In this document: in pieces, positions 47,599 through 56,450 of the stretch | Layout of the letters: each line of letters starts with the position of its first letter | Position numbering within the stretch: the first letter of the stretch is position 1 | DNA from: Scatophagus argus | Lineage: Eukaryota > Chordata > Actinopteri > Scatophagidae | Length of the DNA stretch: 64,000 nt | Assembly: GCF_020382885.2 (NCBI RefSeq) | Contig: NC_058499.1 | Coordinates: 20,259,872-20,323,871 of the forward strand | Direction: 5' to 3' | Position numbers and translations under genes: made by a program | The notes under the pieces: model-generated | Databases searched by the model: none | Seen by the model: only the letters and a program-made list of their open reading frames with translations | Told to the model about the DNA's origin: nothing

Positions 47599-48215
47599 TC
47601 GTAAGTTGTTTTCCAAGTTGTTTTCCAACTTTCAAAGCCAGAAGTGACAAATTGAACGTCCCCGAAGTCATAATTCCAACTCGTCAACTCAGTTGTCCGC
47701 AGAGGACACCCAGTTTGCAAACCAAGATGGCTGCCCAGAGCATCAACTGTAGACAAAAGCTGTGGTTTTGTATATTTTTAGTGCTTTTGTATTTTTTCTT
47801 CCAATTTAGTAAGTCGTATACACAATACTGTCTTATTGCTGCCTATAGACACATAGCTATGGTCTTATAAGATGTGAAATGCCATGTAATGTATTGTTTA
47901 TCAACTGGTGCTGCTTGTAACTGGTCAATGTTGCTATAACAACAATGGCTGAACAATGTTACAAATGAGCTCTCTTGTGTTGTGGCAAATAGTACGCATG
48001 CACGTGTTTTGAAAAAGTACTACATACTTACAGACACCATCAGTCTTGTCTGCAGTGCGTGTCCATGCCACCTGACGGGTCTCCATGATCACCTGCACGG
48101 TGAGCCGCTCAGCCTTCTGCCGAAACACCGTCATGACCACGCCCATCTCCATGTCTCGTTTGATCAGAATCTTCTTGTACTCCGTCATCTCACCCTGCTG
48201 CCCCCAACAAGCCAT
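27975..48215 (-). CDS. plcg2: 1-phosphatidylinositol 4,5-bisphosphate phosphodiesterase gamma-2
   Basis: Thirty-two coding exons, 3750 nt, 1249 residues (human 1265). Exons in order: 48032-48215, 45477-45626, 44268-44361, 44107-44154, 43700-43784, 42710-42790, 42165-42208, 41959-42031, 41052-41153, 40722-40840, 40532-40617, 40249-40366, 39787-39955, 39572-39667, 38399-38485, 37491-37660, 36692-36892, 35280-35402, 35022-35202, 34169-34237, 33971-34080, 33685-33781, 33526-33598, 32337-32509, 32056-32158, 30061-30264, 29618-29757, 29279-29387, 29028-29195, 28379-28467, 28105-28271, 27975-28011. The enzyme cleaves PIP2 to IP3 and diacylglycerol below immune receptors. Seen: PH (about 20-130), EF hands, X box with catalytic His325 (SSSHNTYLTGDQL) and His369 ([13 protein letters not shown]), nSH2 with FLVRES (Arg555), cSH2 with FLIR (Arg663), SH3 (about 763-820), Y box, C2. 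Linker Tyr745 and Tyr750, and Tyr1209 (FLYDTH), match human Y753, Y759 and Y1217. The start gives the human N-terminal length up to ELG/EMG. The gene is intact. Confidence 0.97.
31390..31440 (+). mobile_element. Fragment of the MITE-like family (copy 3)
   Basis: GGCATAAAGACTGGAAGCAG followed by GGGAAACAGCTAGGCTGACA matches the conserved arm of the family seen at 15985-16530 and 44955-45245. Only one arm is recognisable. It lies in the plcg2 intron between exons 25 and 26. Confidence 0.5.
32241..32325. repeat. 45-bp tandem duplication next to a plcg2 splice donor
   Basis: The unit beginning ATACACTATGCAGTCCATGT recurs exactly 45 bp later (32241 and 32286), with 40 identical bases ending CTGTGTCCTATG. 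The array ends about 10 bp from the donor of plcg2 exon 24 (exon edge 32337). Confidence 0.95.
33157..33480 (+). mobile_element. tRNA-derived SINE-like repeat
   Basis: The sequence GGCGGCATGGTGGTGCAGTGGTTAGTGCTGTTGCCTC-type head, the body GTGGAGTTTGCATGTTCTCC and CTCCGGCTTCCTCCCACA, and the tail CAGCTGGGATAGGCTCCA form a repeat I recognise as very abundant in teleost genomes. The head resembles a tRNA A box (GTGCAGTGGTTAG); the B box is degraded. It is antisense to plcg2, with its tail about 45 bp from exon 23 (33526). Confidence 0.75.
33938..33963. repeat. (GT)n microsatellite
   Basis: GT run that ends eight bases before the donor of plcg2 exon 21 (exon edge 33971). On the plcg2 sense strand it is a CA run just inside the intron. 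Confidence 0.95.
34575..34830 (+). mobile_element. Teleost interspersed repeat fragment (TTAGC-rich family), forward copy
   Basis: Motifs CACGCCAACATGCTAAACTAAG, ATATCAGCATGTCAACATTT, CACATTAGCATACTTATG and AAGCTTAAAGTGCTGCTGTG match a common teleost repeat. The opposite-strand relative is at 19735-19885. It lies in plcg2 intron 19. Confidence 0.5.
38613..38651. repeat. Perfect 17-bp inverted repeat with 5-nt loop
   Basis: GAACAATGATTCACACT (38613-38629), loop TTCAT, then AGTGTGAATCATTGTTC (38635-38651): the arms are exact reverse complements. It sits in plcg2 intron 14, about 130 bp upstream of exon 15 on the sense strand. Confidence 0.97.
40172..40196. repeat. (GT)n microsatellite
   Basis: GT run in a plcg2 intron, about 50 bp beyond the exon 12 donor. 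Confidence 0.9.
41470..41605 (+). mobile_element. Non-LTR retrotransposon reverse-transcriptase fragment
   Basis: A short plus-strand open frame carries QGSVLG (41485-41502) and FYVDDTQLY (YVDD box at 41539-41550), the finger and catalytic motifs of LINE reverse transcriptases of the L2/CR1 or Rex1 type. Sequence between the motifs is shortened and no flanking coding sequence remains. It is antisense to plcg2, in intron 8. Confidence 0.72.
42826..43470 (+). mobile_element. Solo LTR, Ty3/gypsy-like
   Basis: A 645-bp unit starts TGTTGGGGTTCT and ends AAAATCATAACA (TGTT/AACA inverted ends). It is flanked by GAGAC (42821-42825) and AAGAC (43471-43475), a 4-of-5 target-site duplication. Internal AATAAA at about 43395 followed by a T-rich stretch fits an R/U5 boundary. 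No primer-binding site or internal domain follows. It lies in plcg2 intron 5, 35 bp upstream of exon 6 on the sense strand, in antisense orientation. Confidence 0.75.
44231..44264. repeat. (GT)n-rich microsatellite
   Basis: Imperfect GT run (with AGT and CGT interruptions) directly next to the donor of plcg2 exon 3 (exon edge 44268). Confidence 0.9.
44955..45245 (+). mobile_element. MITE-like family copy 2
   Basis: TTAGCCTAGCTTAGCATAAAG, then TTGTATCTTGTTTGTTTAACC, GTGTAAAAAATGTAATTTGTG and CTATTTCTTGACAAAC, match in order the interior of the teleost repeat family whose arms are seen at 15985-16530. It lies in plcg2 intron 2. Confidence 0.6.
46735..47065 (+). mobile_element. 3' end of an L2/Rex-type LINE
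   Basis: Broken frames contain [12 protein letters not shown] (about 46765-46800) and [19 protein letters not shown] coding (46810-46855), the C terminus of LINE ORF2. The 3' tail follows: GGTGCTATATAAATAAAGTT plus TTATTG repeats (47010-47060). Antisense to plcg2, in intron 1 of the coding region (between exons 1 and 2). Confidence 0.72.
47431..47600. repeat. Compound (GT)n/(AT)n/(AC)n microsatellite with mirror and inverted symmetry
   Basis: GT run, AT run, ACATACATACACGTG, a second AT run, a GTGTGT block, then AT and AC runs. GT-rich at the left end and AC-rich at the right end, with AT blocks between, so the tract can fold on itself. All open frames over it are repeat artefacts. Confidence 0.95.
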
Positions 48216-48223
48216 CTCTGCAG
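48216..48223 (-). other. plcg2: plcg2 5' UTR part of the first coding exon
   Basis: On the minus strand CTGTCTCAG precedes CTGCAGAG and the ATG. The AG at 48224-48225 is a good acceptor, so an upstream untranslated exon is expected. Confidence 0.5.
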
Positions 48224-48467
48224 CTGAGACAGGACAGTAGACACAGAGACGTTCACTCACTGGCCGCTACACTATAGTATGCAAAGTAAAAGGCTTAGAT
48301 TATCATGTGTTCTTCAGTAAATCACTTTCATGTAGCTCCCATCTTTTTAAAGATCTGAGATGCTGAAAGCTTTATTTTACATAAAGGTCACAGGTACTAC
48401 TCATCATATGAAAACAGTTACATAATGTGTTTTGCACCTGTGGAGGACTTCTGTCAAGTCTGAGAAG

Positions 48468-48495
48468 ATAACCCTGATGATGTCATCAGGGTTAT
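48468..48495. repeat. Perfect 13-bp inverted repeat with ATF/CRE-like centre
   Basis: ATAACCCTGATGA, spacer TG, TCATCAGGGTTAT. The centre reads TGATGTCATCA, a variant of the ATF/CREB site. It is about 250 bp upstream of the plcg2 start codon, within the probable first intron. Confidence 0.95.
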
Positions 48496-48895
48496 TTGGA
48501 GTCTGACTTTAAGAAAAAGCAATTCCACCTCTTTATAGTGACCCTTAAATTCTCTTAGTGTTCATCCACACAAATTAAATTAAGCCAAGGCAATGTTTGT
48601 GTGTCCTCTAAACTTGTTACTACTACTACTACTCACAATAGTAATGTGCAACAAACTGGTTTATATAGGTTTTATATTTTTTATAGTGCAACTGTAAACA
48701 AGCTTCACTTTACAGGACTATAAATAAAACTAAAAAAACTTTATGCCCTGAAGGAGTCAGTCAGTATAATGACAAGTTGTCTTTGTCTGAGCTACATATC
48801 ACAAAACAGTGCTGGAAGGGAAGGTTTATTCATTCATATTTCATCACTGTTTCATCATTATTATTAAAATAAGGTGTGTAAGTTAATGGGACAGA

Positions 48896-49391
48896 GATAT
48901 CTGCCTTGTCTTGAATATAATAAACCTAGATGGCACTTCACTTATATTCAAACTCAAAAATACTTTTTGAAAAACTATACAGCAATGTGTCTTTCCAGGA
49001 ATCATGATCTGGTTACTCAAGATAGTCCACAGACCTTGTTGTGAGCAGTTTCATGTAGGAACTGCTTTCTTTCTGCCACATGACACCGCATCACAGCACA
49101 GAAGGAAACATGCATCTACTCGTGAACGAGAGGGTCTTGCTTGTCACAGGACGGGATGTAAACGTTAATGGCGTCCTCCTCAGTGTACTACATGCATGCA
49201 AGGTGATAAAATAATTCCTACATATAAAAACGTATTCAAAACAAGGTCTGTGCAGTATCTTGAATAACCAAGTCACAATTTCGGAAAAGAGACATTGCCG
49301 TTGAGTTTTTTGAATGTATTTTTTGATGCTTTGAGTGCCACAAGCTGAGTGACATCTTTAGTTCCATTACATTCAAGACAAGGCAGATGAT
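48896..49391. mobile_element. Foldback (hairpin) element with arms of about 165 bp
   Basis: The left arm (about 48896-49060) and the right arm (about 49225-49391) are imperfect reverse complements along their length. Paired blocks include ATCTGCCTTGTCTTGAAT with ATTCAAGACAAGGCAGAT, and CAAGATAGTCCACAGACCTTG with CAAGGTCTGTGCAGTATCTTG. There is no open frame. Similarity stops at both outer ends, which supports a discrete non-autonomous element. It lies in the first intron of plcg2. Confidence 0.8.
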
Positions 49392-49543
49392 CCATCCACA
49401 AATGTTCTGATAATTGGGTGGAAGAACATCATATCCACAGCAAATCTATTTTCGCTTTGCCGCAGCCTTTTATAGCTCAAGCTCCTTAACAGGTTAACTT
49501 CACGTGTAGATTATTTAGTATTTGATTTCAGCCATAAGATAAG

Positions 49544-49580
49544 ACACATTTCCCATGATGTTACATTATGGGAAATGTGT
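49544..49580. repeat. Perfect 13-bp inverted repeat
   Basis: ACACATTTCCCAT, an 11-nt spacer GATGTTACATT, then ATGGGAAATGTGT. It overlaps the proposed left edge of the LTR at 49559. Confidence 0.95.
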
Positions 49581-49943
49581 TCATTCCTGTGGACAGTGTC
49601 AATGGGCCATTCAGCAGCTTGTGTGTTTCTGTGCTGGTGTGTACCAATACTGTCCACTTTACTCCTTTCAGCTGGAATAAGGGTATTTGTACTGTTTTGT
49701 ATCCTCTTATTTAATTGATTATATTGATTTAAAGTTCTTCTCTAACCTAAGTTGTAATTAGGAGTTGTGTATATATATATTCAGATCTACTTCTTTTTAA
49801 TTACTGAAGCTGGTTTTCTGTTGCTGATTGTGGCTTTGTGTATTTTTTATATGTTAATAAATTCTTGGCTTTGTGCTTATATTTTCATCTCCCTTATCAT
49901 TCTTCCCCTGCATTAATTATAACTCCATTCATCCCTCCTAACA
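49559..49943 (+). mobile_element. Putative LTR followed by a primer-binding-site-like sequence
   Basis: The unit begins TGTTAC and ends CTAACA, with AATAAA near 49855. Immediately after comes TTTGGAGGCTCATCCAGGA (49945-49963), close to the tRNA-Pro primer-binding site of class I endogenous retroviruses. An alternative right edge is ATAACA at 49976. No target-site duplication was found and no internal genes follow, so this would be a remnant. Retroviral versus gypsy origin is unresolved. Confidence 0.4.
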
Positions 49944-51089
49944 GTTTGGAGGCTCATCCAGGAAGTGATCATAACAAACAGAATATACAGAATTATAAAT
50001 TGGTTAAATTGGTGTAGTAGTAGCTCTCTTCTCTGCTGGTGTTTCTGCACGTCCTCTCTCTGAGGTGTCACCCACTTTTCCTCACGTACGACAGCAGTCT
50101 TAATATCAGATGCAAATGTTAGAGCTTTGATGCATATCTTATTGTGACAATGCTTTTTCTGACTCACTTCATTTTATTATTATCAGTTTCCTGCCTTTAT
50201 TTCAATACAATCACATCTCTCTGTCAATAATTTATTTTATTTATTGCATACTATATTAGTGTATTGGTTCATGAGGTTGAGGATAAAAGTAGGACAGGTG
50301 TTCGTTGGCGGAAATGCGGATGAGGTAGGTTTGACTGCAGTTTGGCAAATCTTAAATTAAAATGGTCACTGTCTTTAAAAGACACAAACAGTTCGATAAA
50401 AAGAGAATTTGTAGTGACAGTGCAGGACAAAAGAAAAAGTAAATCATAAATAATGTGCGCACTTGTGGAGTTGATTATAGTGCTGAAGGGTGTTCAACCA
50501 GGTACGCCGTAATGCCTAATATTTAACTTGCAAATGATGAGAGATACCAGAACAAAACAGTGCCACAGGAAGAGTTCTGCTGAATTAAAGTTTAACTAAC
50601 TGTGTCATGAAATATCAGTAAAAAGGTGCTGTAGACAGTAAAAGCATAGAAAAATGTGGAATCAAAAACAAGACTAAACAGAAAGCCCAAACAAAAATAT
50701 CATTTAGCACTGGGACCCCCCTTCTTTACATTTAGAAGTGACTGAAAAGATATGTATACAGCATATACTTAATGTTCAGCTGTAATTGCTTCTCATTTTA
50801 AAAAGGTATAAGAAAAATTAATTGCCACTTTAATACTATTACATGTGATACCACAGGTTTGTTGTTTATTGTTGTCTTCATCTACACTAACGCATATTTA
50901 AAAAACTGAAGCATAAAAACTAACAAGCATTCTTCAGTGTTCTGAAGTGAAATTAATGATTGACAGACATTATTACACAACAACTGCCCTGTTTTTCCTG
51001 CTGAAACCTTTACTTCCAAGAAGGGACTGTCCCTGTAGGGATTACTGCAGCCTTAATTAGACTATCAAATTTCTTTAAACTCATGCAAT

Positions 51090-51145
51090 ACAAAGTGCTC
51101 TATGAAGTACTACATAAATAAAGTTTTATCATTATTATATTATGA
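51090..51145 (+). mobile_element. LINE/SINE 3'-tail-like fragment
   Basis: ACAAAGTGCTCTATGAAGTAC then TACATAAATAAAGTTTTATCATTATTAT resembles the tail at 47010-47060. It is too short to classify. Confidence 0.35.
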
Positions 51146-51954
51146 TGCAGCAGCGATACGTAGCACAAATACTGCGCCAGTACAGCCTTATGTGTTCATG
51201 TTGCAAATGCACAGACAGGCCAGCTTCAGGAAAACCAGTGTTGAAACAAATGTGCTGAATATTAACATGTTTGCTCTGTTGGTGTTACATTCACCCAAAT
51301 ACACCAAAAGAATACTTAATAATATATATGCATAAAAACAGATGCGCAGAAACTCTCCGGATGTGTTTAGAAAGATAAAATTTCACATGGACAACCAGGT
51401 GGTCCTGTGATGACAGTTCTATATTTTTTGTAGGCTAAACTTGATTTCCCCACAGTTCACTGACAGCAGCTCCACTACAATGTCTTATTTTTACATGGTT
51501 TTAATCTAAAGTGGAACATAGGCTGTGTGTTTAACACGGGTTTAAGATATCCAAAGACATTTAGAGTGCCTTGTTGTGTTAGTAATAATGCCAAATAGCA
51601 GACTACCTTCATCAAAAAAAAAGGCTCCTGATACCTTCTAAATACACTTAGAGCTGGTTTTAGTGCTAACTTGGGCTGCGGACAAATTCTAAAACTATTC
51701 CAGAGACATGTAAAGTACTCCCAACACTGTGTCAACCCATTGTCTGTCAATACAGACAGAAAATGTTCTCAGTGTAACAACATACTATTCAACAACATCA
51801 TCTACAGCCTAAAATGAACATTGTGTTGCATGAACATCTCTCATTAACAGCTCTAAGAACAGTTGAATACACTAAACTACAGAGAGGACTGCTGTAGCTA
51901 CGTGACAACTGGGTGTACAGTAGCCTGCAGGACTACAAATGCCAGTTTTCTTTA

Positions 51955-52320
51955 CTACACCATATCACTGTGCAGAAAGAAACACGCATCCATTCATGAA
52001 TGAGATGTCTGTGCTTGTGACAGGGCTGGATATAAACTATAATGGTGTCATCCTCAGAGGAGCTGTAGTGTTAGCTAGCTTAGTTAGCTCAGTTGGCTAT
52101 CAACCATGAGTAGATGCAAGCTTCCTTCTGCATGGTGATCCTGAAAAAGATTACACTACATCAAACTGCTCACAACAAGGTCTGTGGATTATCTCGAATT
52201 ACCGCCTCATGATTTATAGAAAGAAACATTGATGTTGAGTTTTTTAGTTTTTATTAATTTATTTATTGGTGCTTTAGGACCACAAGTGAAGTGCAAGAGA
52301 AAGCAGACATCTCTGCAGTC
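51955..52320. mobile_element. Second, degraded copy of the foldback family
   Basis: CTGCTCACAACAAGGTCTGTGGATTATCT (in 52165-52200) and the TTGATGTTGAGTTTTTTAG stretch match the right arm of 48896-49391. An inner pair (GCAGAAAGAAACACGCATCC near 51975 and GATGCAAGCTTCCTTCTGCA near 52115) is inverted. The outer left arm is missing. Confidence 0.6.
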
Positions 52321-52874
52321 TAGATGGACAAACAGTACTACAGGTAAAATGTGTATTTTTGATGTTGGAGTGAACTAACCCCATAAAAACATAAACAAAA
52401 TGGTTCTACATAGACAAGCAGTCAAAACCAAGCCTTTTTTGTTTAATCTGTAAAAAAAAAAATATGTAAATAATAACAAAGAGTTCTATATAACTTTGTA
52501 GTATGGTGACACAGTGATGGGGAAAGACACAATTGTGTCACCAAGGTGCACTTGGTTATACTATCTACTTATGTAAGACGTTTTTCTTTTTTTAGTTAAT
52601 CTTTCAAGCGGTTACTCCAGATCAAACAGCGATGTTTGCTCGTCTGTACCCCGTGAGAAGTGATCCAAGTATCCTGCTGTTGCGCAGCGTAACCAGAGCC
52701 GGTGCAGACTGAGTCCATGCGGTGGGCTGCTGGTTAGACGCACATCATCTGCAGCCCAGCAGATAGGCTGCTGCCAGTAAAAAGCGGATTTCCCCTCTCC
52801 CTCTGCTTTACTCTGTCACACCACAGCAGTTTAACGCGAACTACAAACAGATTGTGATAAAGTGAAAGACTTAC

Positions 52875-53040
52875 CTTTACAGGTGAAATCGATTCTATTC
52901 GGATCTTAAAAGTCGCCGCTTGTTTTCTATCAGATCATCATTTGAAAGTTATGAAATGAAGCTGGCTTTGATATAGACTGTTGACAAAAAAAGACCAGCC
53001 GCAAAACGGTCAGTTCCTCTATCTGTGTGTACAAGGAAGT
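52875..53040 (-). other. plcg2: Probable untranslated first exon and promoter of plcg2
   Basis: On the minus strand CCTGTAAAG is followed by GTAAGTC, a strong donor, at 52873-52875. It is the best donor I found upstream of the acceptor at 48224, making a first intron of about 4.65 kb. The transcription start is unknown; the right edge is a guess. Confidence 0.4.
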
Positions 53041-55974
53041 AAAAGTTAACTTGCATTATAAGCATAGCCTACAAGTTATAAAAAAAACTGGCCGGAAGCA
53101 TGGACGGTATCTATGCAAACTACACTGTGAAAATGACACCGGCATGAACTGGCACTTTGTCGGGGTGATACTGCTACTTTTTTTTCAAAATTAATGTTTT
53201 GGTCTAAACCTTGTCGATTCTTTGCGTGTTTGTGAAAAGCTGCTCGCAGCCCGCTCTCTCTGACGCTCAGTTTAAACACGATGCATCGATATGAGTTTGA
53301 CGGCTGGTTCTCAAGGTGGGGTACGAGGACTCCCAGTTGTGCATTAAGGTGGTCAAGAAGGTCCTCAGGCGACTAAGAGTTGGACCTACTCATTTGGCGG
53401 AAACAAGCACAGTTTGAAATTTAAAAGGACGAAAGAGTATGTTTTTACTCTCATCAGTGGAGGAGCATTTACATCCTGTAGACTTAACTACTACTGCCAC
53501 AGTTTCAACATAGCCCGGTTCAGTTTTCAAAATCGTATTTAAGTTAAACTTCATAAATTGTAAAAGCATAATGTAGACTACATAAATGTGAAACATACTT
53601 ACTTATTCTGCAGAATGATCCCCGTCGGTGCTAAAATGCTGTAAACACGCCACAGCACTTTAATGTTGTACCTGCTGATTTAACCTCCTTCATACATTGT
53701 GTCACCATCACCAATCTGATCATATAGTTTTTATATAAAATCTTAATTATAAGTAACTATGTCTGTCAGATCAACATGGTGGAGTTAAAAGTGCAATGCC
53801 CTATTTCCCTCTGAAATACTTAAACTTCCAGTACCTGAAAATTGTAATCAAGTATCCCAAGAGTGAATGTTCTCACTTAAAACCACCGTCTCTTACGTAT
53901 TTGCCAGTCAGTTATGCTGTTCTATACAAAAAAAACAAACCCAAAAACAAACAAACAAACAAACAAACAAATATATCAATAATATTTTTTAAACAAATAA
54001 TTGTGGGTTAGGATAGCAGTAGCGGAGAAGGAAATTTATTTCAACTTTCATCTAATCCCTAATTTTGTCTTTACATGTACATGTTTTACAAACTTCCACA
54101 AGGAGGGAGATGATTTAAATATGAGAACGAATCAGACTTTTTTTTAACATTCACAGGACCACAAGACAAAATTGCTGAAAACCACTGATTTAGAATATCA
54201 CAACAAAAGCCTGAGGTTCTCTGATATGTGAAAAGGTTGAGAACTGCTCTGATGAAGTTTAAATAACAAGGTCCTGAGAACAGCAAATAGCACAGAATAA
54301 AAGTCAAGCAAAATGAAAATTTAAGTGTGACTGTTAAACGATACAGGAAAACAGTGGAAAATACAGTTCAGTACAATGGAACGTGTACATGGTTGGCAGC
54401 ATGTGTAGAGATCAGGATGAGGAGAATAACACGGAGCAATGAGGGGAAAAAGAAACGTGGTTGAGAATAGCCGCAATAAATACGTATGTATGTACTTTAA
54501 AAGGAACCACAGCACAGCTAGACGTGTGGTGGGGTCGTCACAGTATGGAAACATTACATAGCAGAATAATGCATGACATTGTGCATTTGTCTTCCACTCT
54601 GTTCATTGTCATGGACACAGATAAATAATGTTATACTGTACAAGTAAGGTTTGATCAACTGATAGAAGGCCCATGCAATACATGCACAGTGGTTACATAT
54701 TTAGCTGGGGGGGATATCTGTAATGAGGAACATATGATGAGTTGATCCTGTGGCTCAATATAAAGGCATATTTCCATGAGAAAACAAAATAAAATAATTT
54801 CCATATACAAATATAAAGAGAAGTAACAACATTCACTATAGAACTACGTCCTTCATGCACAGCTGTAAGATTATATAACAGATTTACATATGTAACTTGC
54901 CTCAGTAATTTGCATGATGGCAGAACAGAGGAGGAGGGCGGGGGCAACAAATACAGAGTTGCCTTTCAGCCCAGTCTGAGCTGGAGTTCGTATTGGTGCA
55001 ATTAGGGAGGAAAAAAAAGGCAAAAAGTAAAAGTGGAGATCTTATATTAGTGGCAACATTTTACAGCCTGTCTGGCGAAGTCGGACATGATCCATTATTG
55101 ACACACTAACTACATTATATTCTACAGTTCACTCATCTGAGAAACACAAGTGAAAGCAGGTGCACCGTCCAGGTGTCCTCTAACTTTAACAAAACACAAC
55201 ACTGCAATATTATATTCATGACACACACGCACAATTAGCCTCAAACACTTTATTCTACAAAACTGAAATTATTGGAAGAGGCAGTAAACATGTTTCTAAC
55301 TGCACCATTGTGACCATATTAGTGTATGCCTGTTGATTCATTAGAGCTGTTGGACTATTGACTTACAACAACAACTAACAACCTCTCACCTAAAGGTCAG
55401 GTCATGATGTGGGTGGAGAAAGCACGCTGATCAAACTGTTCTTAACAGATAACACCAAATCTCCTCAATTAAAACATATAATGTTAATAATACACCTATG
55501 ATAATCTTGTATAAATAATCCAGTGCAGATGTGTGGCCTCGTGGATCTTTTGTTTGTCAGTTCCTTAGAAAATGATAATCCTCAGAAAATGTAATCATAA
55601 TCTTAGACTCTGATCTAGCATAGACTCAACAAATTGCTGGTTTTACTGCAGTTCTGCGTTTGTCCAAGTGGTGTTACCGCACCTAGCCGTCAAAGATGGC
55701 AGACGTGCTTGTGCATGTGCTATTCAGTTCAGGCAGCTACTCAGACTGCACAGTGACAGTGCCTCCAGGTGGTATAAATGGGTAGTTAGAAGAAGTTTTT
55801 TGTCTCTTTTATCGCTGAAAATTATTTATTACTATCAGTTTGAGGAACAAAGTATTTGCAGCAGAATCTCACTAACAAGTTCATGTCACATGTCTCTCTA
55901 ATACCGTAGTAGCAATTAATCTGCCATAAAATTACACTTTGAAAGCAAACCTTCAGGGTACATTTCTGTACTAT
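53041..55974. other. Intergenic region between plcg2 and meak7
   Basis: No exon, RNA gene or clear transposon was recognised. It contains a CAAA run (53947-53972) and AT-rich sequence. Short open frames here show no family similarity. Confidence 0.5.
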
Positions 55975-56450
55975 TTTATTGCTACTGCAAATTTTCTCCT
56001 TCCAAACATCAGTGCATTTGGGTGGGAATAAGTGTGAACACACCCACAGTGCATTGGGCCCTTTCAAACTGAAGATGAGAAGAGTCTTGTGTGAAAGTGT
56101 CAGATGAGACACACCACTTATAAGCTGCCTTTAGACCTGGTTAGGCTTTGTTAACCTCAGTTATGTTGTGATGATGTTTTTGTCAAAACCATCCTTAACA
56201 TCTGATGGGTGTACACAAGAGGATAACTTTAGTGTCACGTGCCATTAAAAAAGCAGCAGTTTGTAAATTAAAAGGGTCCAAGCAGAATGAAAGGCAAGGT
56301 AAGAGAAATGTGATGTTGCTGAGACATGTCTCTGAGTCAGATGTCGATATTATCCAACTATGTCAGATGATAACCTCCCAACTTGTGTCAGTACTAGGTG
56401 GACCAGGAGCCTCAATAAGGTCAAAACGGTTTTGATCTCCCTGGTCCCCG
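55975..56450 (-). other. meak7: meak7 3' UTR
   Basis: A minus-strand AATAAA at 55975-55980 would end a 3' UTR of about 475 nt after the meak7 stop. Confidence 0.5.

Noticed and set aside
47400-47870. Long open frames on both strands over the GT/AT tract
   Set aside because: They consist of microsatellite-encoded CV and YI repeats and have no splice context or family similarity.
48216-48260. plcg2 start at the upstream in-frame ATG (48260)
   Set aside because: An acceptor AG at 48224-48225 separates it from the coding exon, and the ATG at 48215 gives the same N-terminal length as the human protein.
55668-55901. 77-residue plus-strand open frame near 55.7 kb
   Set aside because: No recognisable motif, no splice partner and no similarity to a known family.
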